Of a stretch of 12,398 bases of DNA, positions 6,127 through 12,398 are shown one piece after another (position 1 is the stretch's first letter; each line of letters begins with the position of its first letter). This DNA is from SB21 sp964535295 (lineage in GTDB: Bacteria > CLD3 > SB21), in the NCBI GenBank assembly GCA_964535295.1, contig CAZHUW010000100.1, positions 1 through 12,398 of the forward strand. Reading direction: 5' to 3'. The translations under genes were made by a program, and so were the position numbers. The notes under the pieces were generated by a model, which did no database searches, was not told the DNA's origin, and was given only the letters and a program-made list of their open reading frames with translations.

Positions 6127-8562
6127 ATGAATCCTATGCGTATATATATAGGAATACTGTTTTTGTCTTTTTTTATGTATCAGATTGAGGTCCATTCGCA
6201 GGTACGAAAGGGAGTCAAGAAGGCCAAGCGGGAAAAGAGCGTTCTAGTGGCATTGGACGGAACTGCTAAATACACTTCTATTCAGAAAGCGGTCAATGAA
6301 GCGGAGTTCAACGCCACAATTAGGATAAAGGCGGGAGTATATAACGAGAGGATACTTTTGAAGAATTTTGTTAATCTGGAGGGCGAAGGAATAGGTCATA
6401 CGATCCTTACAACCGACGGATCAACACCCGTCATTGAAGCATACAACCTGGGTGGCGGCAGGCTCTCAAATCTTTCGGTCGAATTCTCCAAACCTTCTGA
6501 GCACTCTCTATTGTTTTCGAAGTTCTCCACTTTTTCTATCGAAAGCTGTTCCTTCAACAATGGCGGCAACGGTATTGAAATGCTCAATAACAGCTCGATC
6601 AATATCAGTCAGACAAGTGTAAGCGGCAACCGCAGAAACGGGATAAGTATTGGGGAAAAAAGTCACGGATATATCAGTGATTGTATCATATCACAAAACG
6701 TCATGGATGGTATATTCATAAGTGAGAACGCATCACCCACGGTCGAGCGGAATGTAATCAAAAACAACGGTGGAAACGGTATTACCGTTACTGCCGGCTC
6801 GACCAATAAGATATTGGGCAATTATATTTATGATAATAAGAAAAACGGCATTTTCATCGGCCATAAATCCAGTCCTTTAATCAGGAATAATACCATACTG
6901 AAAAACGGAATCGGAATAGCTTCATCAATCCAGCAGGACGAGGAGTCTGGTTTCGGTATATTGGTAAGTAAAACCGCATCCGTGTCGGTGATCAACAACA
7001 TCATTGTCTGGAACCCTTACGGCGTAGGCGTCAAGGAAAGCCAAGAGATCCATTTGTCAGCTAATAATTTGTGGCAAAACGATTCAAACTATCTTGGAGT
7101 TATTTTGCACTCATCGGATCTTCATGTGGATCCGCTCTTTCTCAATGCCCCTGAATACAATTTGAAGATCGATACCGCTTCTCAACTTTACCGTAAAGGT
7201 GAAGATAATGTGTCCATCGGAGCGCATTACGACAATACACGCATCGAAAAAAAGAGGCGCTTGGACTATCTGAAAACGCAAGCAACCAAAGACATTGCAC
7301 GGGAAAACTGGTTTTACGCATATCAGTCGGCGCAAGAGATACTTTCCATCGACAAAGACGATACGGAAGGCAAGACGTTATTCAGAAGAGCGGCAACGGA
7401 AGTTGCCCGCAGTTATGCTCAGAAAGGGAAAATAGACTTCGAGGCCGGAAATCTGCGCGTCGCAGAAAATTATCTTAATGCCGCTCTTAAATATGATCCG
7501 GAGAATACGGAAGCCCTGGAATTGAAAGAATTGATCGCTGCAGAGGCGACTGTGGATCGCATCAAGACTCTTACTATTTTATTTGTCAGCGTTGCGGGTA
7601 TTTTTGTTTTTGGGATCTGGTGGAAGAAGCGTATCCAAAACAGTGAGATCAAAAGGCAAGTGCAGTGGTGGCTGAACGACTCCGAAGAACAGATCGCATT
7701 GGCACAGGTGGCCGATGCAGAAATACATTCTCCGGATGACTTTGCCTCGGCTAAAACAAAATTAAACGAAGCACAATACGCTTTTTCTAACAGGCAATAT
7801 GAGACGTGTGAAGCTTTGTGCAATGAGGCAACACGTTATGCCATGCGCGCGCGTGATAATGCGGAAAAGCAAAAACAAATAAGAAAAGACGCACATTTGG
7901 AGGTATCCAACGCCGAAACCGAAATGCAACAAGCATCAGGTACCGAACTGTCCCATAGGTTCACAAATGAGATGAAAGAGTATTCCTTCTATCTGGACCG
8001 CGCTCAGGATGCATTGATCCATAAACAGTTTCTCTTGGCGAAAGAGATAGCTGAAGAAATACAATCCTCGCTCGGGAAGTTGCGCGATCAGCTTCAGGCA
8101 GAAAAGAATGACAAAGTGAATGAATTGATTAATAAAACTGAGAAATTGATCATTGAAACGTTAGCGAGTAATAACAGTGCCGATATTATAATAGCCGTCA
8201 TTGATTTTAAGGCCGAGCTGGAGATTTTGAAGAACGGTTTTAATAACGGTCGCCTGAAAGCTGAAGAGGCTATCCCTCAAATTGAACAAATCAAAGAATT
8301 CATCTCAGAAGCCCTACGGCTTGGAAGCCAAGAGGATACAACGTTTCAGACTTACAGAAAAAAGAATTATTATGAGACACTGGGCGTCAAAGAAGGTGCA
8401 ACGCTGGAACAGATCAAATCGGTTTACCGCAAACTCAGTATGATCTACCATCCGGACATGGACACTTCCGGGGATTTAGGTATTGCCGGAGACCAACGAT
8501 TTAAGGAGATCAAAGAAGCCTACGAAGCTCTCATTGCAGATCACACCAATCCGAAAGTATGA
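6127..8562 (+). CDS. Exported beta-helix, single-pass membrane protein with C-terminal cytoplasmic J domain
   Basis: An 811-residue multidomain protein. Residues 1-25 form a signal peptide or anchor. Residues about 45-330 are a right-handed parallel beta-helix (NosD/pectate-lyase type), with N/D-G-I turns at 148, 171, 194, 217 and 240, exactly 23 residues apart. Residues about 380-475 are TPR-like helices, including K-Y-D-P-E-N-T-E-A. A transmembrane segment spans 481-499 and is followed by K-K-R, so the C-terminal side should be cytoplasmic. Residues about 505-735 are charged and largely helical. Residues 747-807 are a DnaJ J domain: Y-Y-E-T-L-G-V at 748-754, the catalytic H-P-D at 775-777, and a final K-E-I-K-E-A-Y-E-A-L helix. 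J domains stimulate the ATPase of DnaK (Hsp70). The HPD is intact, so the domain should be active. Its stop is 1 nt from the histidine kinase gene. No good Shine-Dalgarno precedes the ATG at 6127; ATG 6136 is an alternative. The combined function is unknown. Confidence 0.88.
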   Translation: MNPMRIYIGILFLSFFMYQIEVHSQVRKGVKKAKREKSVLVALDGTAKYTSIQKAVNEAEFNATIRIKAGVYNERILLKNFVNLEGEGIGHTILTTDGSTPVIEAYNLGGGRLSNLSVEFSKPSEHSLLFSKFSTFSIESCSFNNGGNGIEMLNNSSINISQTSVSGNRRNGISIGEKSHGYISDCIISQNVMDGIFISENASPTVERNVIKNNGGNGITVTAGSTNKILGNYIYDNKKNGIFIGHKSSPLIRNNTILKNGIGIASSIQQDEESGFGILVSKTASVSVINNIIVWNPYGVGVKESQEIHLSANNLWQNDSNYLGVILHSSDLHVDPLFLNAPEYNLKIDTASQLYRKGEDNVSIGAHYDNTRIEKKRRLDYLKTQATKDIARENWFYAYQSAQEILSIDKDDTEGKTLFRRAATEVARSYAQKGKIDFEAGNLRVAENYLNAALKYDPENTEALELKELIAAEATVDRIKTLTILFVSVAGIFVFGIWWKKRIQNSEIKRQVQWWLNDSEEQIALAQVADAEIHSPDDFASAKTKLNEAQYAFSNRQYETCEALCNEATRYAMRARDNAEKQKQIRKDAHLEVSNAETEMQQASGTELSHRFTNEMKEYSFYLDRAQDALIHKQFLLAKEIAEEIQSSLGKLRDQLQAEKNDKVNELINKTEKLIIETLASNNSADIIIAVIDFKAELEILKNGFNNGRLKAEEAIPQIEQIKEFISEALRLGSQEDTTFQTYRKKNYYETLGVKEGATLEQIKSVYRKLSMIYHPDMDTSGDLGIAGDQRFKEIKEAYEALIADHTNPKV

Positions 8563-8563
8563 T

Positions 8564-9925
8564 ATGAACTTATTTTTTAAGCTCTTCAGGGTCGGAAAGC
8601 CGGTTGTCAGCGTTCCAATGATCATTTTTTTGGTGATTGTCCTTATCTGTTTAGCCCAGATATTCTGGTGGATCTATTACCAGATACAACAAAACACCGT
8701 TGTATTTAAGCTTCATCAATCGGCCATATCGGTACAAGTTCAGAAGGCTGTCAACGAGATCAACCAATCATTCGAACAACTGATTGTTCAGCATGTTGAG
8801 GTACACCGTCATGATATGATGGCAAGCAATCAACCCTGGGTACCGGAAGTGTTGAAAAGTGACCGTGCATTAAATTCTTTTTACTGTACCGGTGATACGG
8901 TTTATTATGTGGCTTCCGATAGAAAGGTTCTCAAACTCACGGTTCAATACGATGAACTCAGAAAAAGGCTCAGCCAAAGGCATCCTGAACTGACCCTGGA
9001 ACAATTGCCCCGTACAAGTTCAAAAGTGTATCATTACGGTCCCGCGCGAACCCTTAGATTGCCAATGATCGTGAGACCCAAAACGGAGTTCATGGATAAT
9101 CTGATCGATCGAACGGATCGAAAAACTATCATGTTCATTTCGGAAGGTGTATTTTTCTCGATGATGGTATTGGGCGGCGTATACGTTATGTTTGTCATGT
9201 TGAAAAAAGAATTAAAGCTTGAATCCCAGCAAAAGAACTTTATTCTCAGTATCACACACGAATTAAAATCCCCGTTAGCATCGATAAAATTATACCTTCA
9301 GACCATGCTTTCCAAACCGGTTCCGGTAGAAAAACAGATTCAGTTCTTCAATCATTCTTTATACGATGTTGAGCGTCTGGAACGGCTGGTTGAAAACGTA
9401 CTTGAAGCTGCGCGGCTGGAAAGAGGAGAATTCCATTTCGAGATGAAACCCATTCAATTGTTTGAAGTGCTCAATCCCTGTATCCAAAAAATACGTTCAT
9501 ATGCAGAAGACGAGGATATTGATCTCCATGTTCAGGTGGACGATAAAATTGAAATCATGGGTGACCGCCACGCCATGTTGTCGGTCTTTAACAACCTTAT
9601 AGAGAATGCCGTAAAGTATTCGATCACGCCGAAACGTATTTCGATACGGCTTTATTGTGACCAAAGGGATGTTTTTTTTGAAATAGAGGATAATGGTCCT
9701 GGAATTGAGAAAAAGGATCTGACATACATTTTTGACCGGTTTTACCGTGCCGGCAACGAGATGACTCGAAATACGAAAGGCACGGGGATCGGCCTGTACT
9801 TGGTCAAAAAGATCACCGAAGCCCATCATGGAGAGATTTCTGTTCGCAATGTTGAATCGGGTACAACGGGCGCTATTTTTCAAATACGAATACCACTTTT
9901 GAACAAATATAAAAAAGACGGGTAA
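8564..9925 (+). CDS. Sensor histidine kinase, two transmembrane segments, no HAMP
   Basis: A 453-residue membrane kinase. TM1 is at about 17-39 and TM2 at about 188-213, enclosing a periplasmic domain of some 148 residues that I do not recognise. It includes the histidine-rich stretch H77-V-E-V-H81-R-H83-D84. The phospho-acceptor is H232 in T-H-E-L-K-S-P-L. Only 19 residues separate TM2 from H232, so there is no HAMP domain. The ATP-binding domain shows the N box (N344-L-I-E-N348-A-V), G1 (D376-N-G-P-G), the F box (I-F-D-R-F-Y-R) and G2 (G406-T-G-I-G-L). All residues needed for activity are present. The ATG at 8564 is chosen over upstream in-frame codons because it lies 1 nt after the previous stop, which implies coupled translation. 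The response regulator follows 2 nt later and is the cognate partner. The signal is unknown. Confidence 0.92.
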   Translation: MNLFFKLFRVGKPVVSVPMIIFLVIVLICLAQIFWWIYYQIQQNTVVFKLHQSAISVQVQKAVNEINQSFEQLIVQHVEVHRHDMMASNQPWVPEVLKSDRALNSFYCTGDTVYYVASDRKVLKLTVQYDELRKRLSQRHPELTLEQLPRTSSKVYHYGPARTLRLPMIVRPKTEFMDNLIDRTDRKTIMFISEGVFFSMMVLGGVYVMFVMLKKELKLESQQKNFILSITHELKSPLASIKLYLQTMLSKPVPVEKQIQFFNHSLYDVERLERLVENVLEAARLERGEFHFEMKPIQLFEVLNPCIQKIRSYAEDEDIDLHVQVDDKIEIMGDRHAMLSVFNNLIENAVKYSITPKRISIRLYCDQRDVFFEIEDNGPGIEKKDLTYIFDRFYRAGNEMTRNTKGTGIGLYLVKKITEAHHGEISVRNVESGTTGAIFQIRIPLLNKYKKDG

Positions 9926-9927
9926 AC

Positions 9928-10614
9928 ATGAAGCAAAAAATTCTACTTGTAGAAGACGAAAGAAACATTGCGGAATCGTTGACCTTTAATTTGGAGACCG
10001 ATTTTGATGTTGTTTGGGCCAAGACAGGTGAAGAGGCTATACAGAAACATCACAAAGACATGTATCAATTGATCGTATTAGATGTTATGCTCCCAAAGCT
10101 CAGCGGATACGATGTTTGCACGGCTATTCGAAAAAAGGACACGGAAACCCCCATTCTCTTTCTAACGGCAAAAAACGAAGAAAGGGACCGGATCGAAGGT
10201 CTGAAGTTGGGAGCCGATGACTATTTAGGCAAACCTTTCAGCTTGGATGAATTCCTGCTGCGTGTAAAAGCCTTGATTCGACGAGGACTGCGTGGCGCAC
10301 CCCAGGATATCACATTATATACTTTTGGAAAAAATACGATCAATTTTGAGAATTATGAAGCAACGGTCGGCGGCAAGGATGTCCGTCTGACAAAAAAAGA
10401 ATGTTTACTCCTGAAGCTGCTCATTGAAAAAGAAGGGCAGGTGGTAACACGGGAAGAGATATTAACCAAAGTGTGGGGATATGACACGATTCCTTCCACC
10501 CGTACCATTGATAATTTTATTGTCAAACTGAGGAATTATTTTGAGGAGAATCCGAAGGAGCCGCGCTATATATTGTCCGTACACGGGGTAGGGTATAAAT
10601 TCATTACTTCCTGA
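9928..10614 (+). CDS. OmpR/PhoB-family response regulator
   Basis: A 228-residue DNA-binding response regulator. The receiver domain (about 1-118) has the acidic pair E9/D10, the phospho-acceptor D52 in V-L-D-V-M-L-P, T80 in F-L-T-A-K and K102 in K-P-F-S. The winged-helix output domain (about 128-226) shows the OmpR/PhoB pattern: L-T-K-K-E-C-L-L-L, the R-E-E-I-L-T-K-V-W-G helix, T-R-T-I-D-N-F-I-V-K-L-R as the recognition helix, and the terminal V-H-G-V-G-Y-K-F wing. It is transcribed with the histidine kinase just upstream (2-nt gap) and is its likely phosphorylation target. Targets are unknown; the promoters at 6052-6126 (autoregulation) or 11689-11946 are the local possibilities, but no direct-repeat operator was recognised there. 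Confidence 0.95.
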   Translation: MKQKILLVEDERNIAESLTFNLETDFDVVWAKTGEEAIQKHHKDMYQLIVLDVMLPKLSGYDVCTAIRKKDTETPILFLTAKNEERDRIEGLKLGADDYLGKPFSLDEFLLRVKALIRRGLRGAPQDITLYTFGKNTINFENYEATVGGKDVRLTKKECLLLKLLIEKEGQVVTREEILTKVWGYDTIPSTRTIDNFIVKLRNYFEENPKEPRYILSVHGVGYKFITS

Positions 10615-10639
10615 TCATTTGACCAGGATCATTTTTTTT
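10612..10639 (+). terminator. Weak terminator candidate overlapping the response-regulator stop
   Basis: TGATC (10612-10616) and GATCA (10627-10631) can pair around a 10-nt loop, and eight T residues follow at once (10632-10639). The stem is only 5 bp and contains the stop codons of both convergent genes. An alternative pairing is TCCTG (10609-10613) with CAGGA (10624-10628). The T-run is clear but the stem is weak, so this is tentative. Confidence 0.3.
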
Positions 10640-11688
10640 GTTTGAACCAATCCATTGAAAGAGAGCCTTACAAAATAGATCCCGCTAGGCACGACGTTGC
10701 TTTTGGAGTCCTGTCCGTCCCAATAGTATTCATAAATACCCTCCTCTTTTGAACCTTCGTAAAGGTTGCGTACCATATTACCCAATAAATCGTATATTTT
10801 CAATTCGACGTAACCGTTTTTTTCCAAATTAAAAGAGATCTTAGTTGATGCATTAAACGGATTAGGATAGTTTTGCATCAAGTTAAAGAATTGTGGGACG
10901 TTTGGTTTTTCTTTTTTGAAGTTTGTTTTGTGTGTGATAGATCGTTTTCTGACGGTCTCGAAAATCGTATCCAAGCCCGCGAAAAAACGAATCTGATCAA
11001 GGTTGGCTTTCAGAAAATTTGGCGGGCTTGACCTGACGGCCGCTCCAATATAACTGTTACTACCGGTATTGACCTGAGTAACTTTTGTAAAAGCTGATGA
11101 ACTAACGGCATTTCCATCGACAAAAAAAGTCACGCTGTCCGTTATGCCGTCACAGTAAAAACCGATGTGAGACCACTGAGATGGAAGCAACGACGTTTCA
11201 GAAGAAAAAATTTCTTGGGTACCTTCTCGGATTTCCAGAACGGGCACATTGTTGTCAAGGTAGAATCGGTATCCGGAAATGAATCCGTTATCGGCATTGA
11301 TAATCTCTCCGCTTACATCTGAAGAAAAAAGATAAATCCAAGCCGATACAGAATATGAGACATGACCGTTTAAATCGATGTCCGCATTTTCAGGAACCTT
11401 TAGGAAATAATTGATTCCGTTAAGAGAAAGACAATTATCTCCGGCAGGGCTTCTCGCAGAAATACCCGATACTTCAAATTCTCCGTTTTGAAGCAAATCT
11501 CGTAAACGTGCCTTGTTAATATCCTTTGAACTGTAAGCGTTCTCAGACAAAATATAATTATTATCCTCTCCGAAATTCAACTCCATACGGAGCTGGCCAA
11601 AACCGTTTGCGTTCGGAAGGAATGGAACTAGTGAGAACAAGAATATTTTAAAGAACAACAAAATACTTTTTTTTGTATCAAGGACCAT
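10615..11688 (-). CDS. Secreted LamG-like protein with type IX sorting domain
   Basis: A 357-residue exported protein. Residues 1-29 are a signal peptide (K-K, long hydrophobic core, likely cleavage near N-A-N-G). Residues about 80-240 resemble a LamG/concanavalin A-like lectin fold: L-N-G-x-x-Y-F-L near the start, S-Y-S-V-S-A-W-I-Y-L, the W-S-H-I-G-F-Y-x-D-G strand, V-T-F-F-V-D-G, and S-Y-I-G-A-A ending in L-D-Q-I-R-F. Residues about 266-357 are the sorting domain, with Y-P-N-P-F-N at 274-279, L-K-I-Y-D-L-L-G, Y-Y-W-D-G-Q-D and terminal K-K-M-I-L-V-K. This resembles the C-terminus of the VCBS protein at 595-2928. It is probably exported by a type IX system and retained at the surface. The ATG at 11688 has GAGG 5 nt upstream on its strand. 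The gene is convergent with the response regulator with no bases between stops. The ligand, perhaps a glycan, is not shown. Confidence 0.87.
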   Translation of the reverse strand: MVLDTKKSILLFFKIFLFSLVPFLPNANGFGQLRMELNFGEDNNYILSENAYSSKDINKARLRDLLQNGEFEVSGISARSPAGDNCLSLNGINYFLKVPENADIDLNGHVSYSVSAWIYLFSSDVSGEIINADNGFISGYRFYLDNNVPVLEIREGTQEIFSSETSLLPSQWSHIGFYCDGITDSVTFFVDGNAVSSSAFTKVTQVNTGSNSYIGAAVRSSPPNFLKANLDQIRFFAGLDTIFETVRKRSITHKTNFKKEKPNVPQFFNLMQNYPNPFNASTKISFNLEKNGYVELKIYDLLGNMVRNLYEGSKEEGIYEYYWDGQDSKSNVVPSGIYFVRLSFNGLVQTKKMILVK

Positions 11689-11713
11689 CCAAACCTCATA
11701 GTTACTTACACAA

Positions 11714-11743
11714 ATAATTGTTTATTATATAATTATAAGTCAA
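11714..11743 (-). promoter_or_regulatory. AT-rich promoter candidate for the LamG-like gene
   Basis: On the minus strand, TTGACT (11743-11738) is followed after 18 nt by AATTAT (11719-11714), about 26 nt before the GAGG ribosome-binding site. The block also contains TATAAT elsewhere, and is very AT-rich, so several -10 choices exist. The assignment of any one is uncertain. Confidence 0.25.
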
Positions 11744-11851
11744 CTAAAAGTCCAAAATATAAAGAACACATCAATGCACCCTAAATGTACTAAATCATTT
11801 ATCGTTTCGCAAGTGTTTGGCGCTAAATATTTTTAAGGATAAGTCAGTGTC

Positions 11852-11892
11852 CTTGAAAAACCTTGCATTTCCTCAGCCATAATGGCTATATT
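11852..11892 (+). promoter_or_regulatory. Heat-shock-like promoter candidate upstream of Hsp20
   Basis: CTTGAAA at 11852-11858 is an exact match to the sigma-32 -35 consensus. Sixteen bases later comes AGCCATAA (11875-11882), a partial match to CCCCATnT. A housekeeping promoter can also be read: TTGCAT at 11863-11868, 18 nt, TATATT at 11887-11892. Either would start the transcript some 40-55 nt before the Hsp20 start at 11947. No CIRCE element (TTAGCACTC and its complement) is present. Which sigma factor is used cannot be told from sequence. Confidence 0.4.
11875..11887. repeat. 13-bp palindrome in the Hsp20 promoter region
   Basis: AGCCAT, one central A, then ATGGCT form a perfect 6-bp inverted repeat 59 nt before the Hsp20 start. 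It overlaps the candidate -10 of the heat-shock-like promoter and the spacer of the housekeeping one, where a repressor would block transcription. It could be an operator; chance is not excluded for a site this short. Confidence 0.4.
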
Positions 11893-11946
11893 TAAACCTG
11901 TCGTTGATTTTAGAGTTTTTTCTTTTTCCCTTTAAGGAGAGATGTC

Positions 11947-12398
11947 ATGGAAGAAATGGATGACGATCAAAAAATACCGACGCACCGGCTTCGCGGTATT
12001 GATGATGAGATGGAGTTTCTTTTTTCTAATTTTTTTAATTCGAAATATCCCATACTCATTAGCGCCGAAAAGAGATGGCATCCACCAACGGACGTGATAG
12101 AAACGGATGAAGAATTCATGGTGGTTATGGATCTGGCCAATGTAAGACAAGACGATATTAAATTAACCTACGAGGCAGGCATTTTGACTGTTTCAGGGCT
12201 ACGAAAAGAACTCAATATTTCACAAAAACGACACTATCATAAGATGGAGATCGATTTTGGGCCCTTTGAAAGGCGGATCAAGATCAAAGCGCGGATCGTA
12301 GACAATTCTATCAAAGCGTTATACGATAACGGTTTTCTGATCATCAAATTGAGAAAGGATACCAATACTTCACGAACAACCCATATTATCATTGAATA
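11947..12398 (+). CDS. Hsp20/alpha-crystallin small heat-shock protein (3' truncated by window edge)
   Basis: 150 codons are visible with no stop before the edge. Residues 1-43 are a variable acidic N-terminal arm. The alpha-crystallin domain spans about 44-137: W-H-P-P-T-D-V-I-E-T-D-E at 44-55, M-D-L-A-N-V in place of the usual D-L-P-G, L-T-V-S-G at 80-84, F-G-P-F-E-R-R-I at 104-111, and the conserved Y-D-N-G-F-L-I-I-K-L at 126-135. H-I-I-I-E at 146-150 resembles the C-terminal I-x-I anchor, so little is probably missing. These proteins form oligomers that hold unfolding proteins in a refoldable state without ATP, handing them to DnaK systems. The ATG at 11947 has AAGGAG 7 nt upstream; the ATG at 11942 is out of frame and too close to that site. 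Candidate heat-shock promoter elements lie just upstream. Confidence 0.93.
   Translation, partial: MEEMDDDQKIPTHRLRGIDDEMEFLFSNFFNSKYPILISAEKRWHPPTDVIETDEEFMVVMDLANVRQDDIKLTYEAGILTVSGLRKELNISQKRHYHKMEIDFGPFERRIKIKARIVDNSIKALYDNGFLIIKLRKDTNTSRTTHIIIE

Noticed and set aside
8483..8563. Upstream extension of the histidine kinase into the J-domain gene
   Set aside because: The added residues are the J domain read in another frame; the ATG at 8564 follows the previous stop by 1 nt and leads straight to the first transmembrane segment.
11774..11836. A 20-codon open frame in the intergenic region before Hsp20
   Set aside because: No ribosome-binding site and nothing recognisable in the product; probably chance.
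11932..12150. Minus-strand open frame opposite the Hsp20 gene
   Set aside because: It lies on the reverse of a clear alpha-crystallin coding sequence and has no recognisable features.
1..12398. CRISPR array, insertion sequence, tRNA, rRNA or phage genes
   Set aside because: No regular repeats with spacers, no transposase or integrase motifs, and no cloverleaf or rRNA sequence were recognised on either strand.

Overview
The window looks like chromosomal DNA of a Gram-negative bacterium of the FCB group, probably Calditrichota, Ignavibacteria, KSB1 or a similar lineage rather than Bacteroidota proper. Two secreted proteins end in the Y-P-N-P-F-N type of C-terminal domain (type IX secretion / FlgD-like sorting domain) that is abundant in those phyla. 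Several genes have real Shine-Dalgarno sequences, including a full AAAGGAGGTGA, which is unusual for Bacteroidota. The DNA is moderately AT-rich. I see no insertion sequence, CRISPR array, tRNA or rRNA. The taxonomy is inference.

Layout. (1) 1-2928, plus strand: the 3' half of a Cu/Zn-type efflux permease (SO_0444/DUF318 family), then, 6 nt later, a 777-residue secreted protein with ten VCBS/FG-GAP calcium-type loops, an Ig-like domain and a sorting domain. (2) 3008-5986, plus strand: a divergent bS21 ribosomal protein gene, then a soluble FAD-dependent pyridine-nucleotide oxidoreductase and an eight-helix NapH-like membrane polyferredoxin, closed by a strong intrinsic terminator at 6012-6051. 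The last two probably form an electron-transfer module at the membrane. (3) 6127-10614, plus strand: three tightly coupled genes. The first encodes an unusual 811-residue protein with an exported beta-helix, TPR-like helices, one transmembrane segment, a long helical cytoplasmic part and a C-terminal DnaJ J domain. It is followed 1 nt later by a HAMP-less sensor histidine kinase and 2 nt after that by an OmpR-family response regulator. (4) 10615-11688, minus strand: a LamG-like secreted protein with a sorting domain, whose stop codon abuts that of the response regulator. (5) 11689-11946: a divergent intergenic region with a heat-shock-like promoter candidate and a 13-bp palindrome, leading into an Hsp20 small heat-shock protein gene cut by the right edge.

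The best candidate for something undescribed is the three-gene cassette at 6127-10614. A protein that spans the membrane, with a carbohydrate- or ligand-binding type of fold outside and an Hsp70-recruiting J domain inside, is translationally coupled to a two-component system. This suggests an envelope-state sensor or a membrane-anchored co-chaperone, with an Hsp20 gene nearby. The domain order is read from the sequence; the function is inference.
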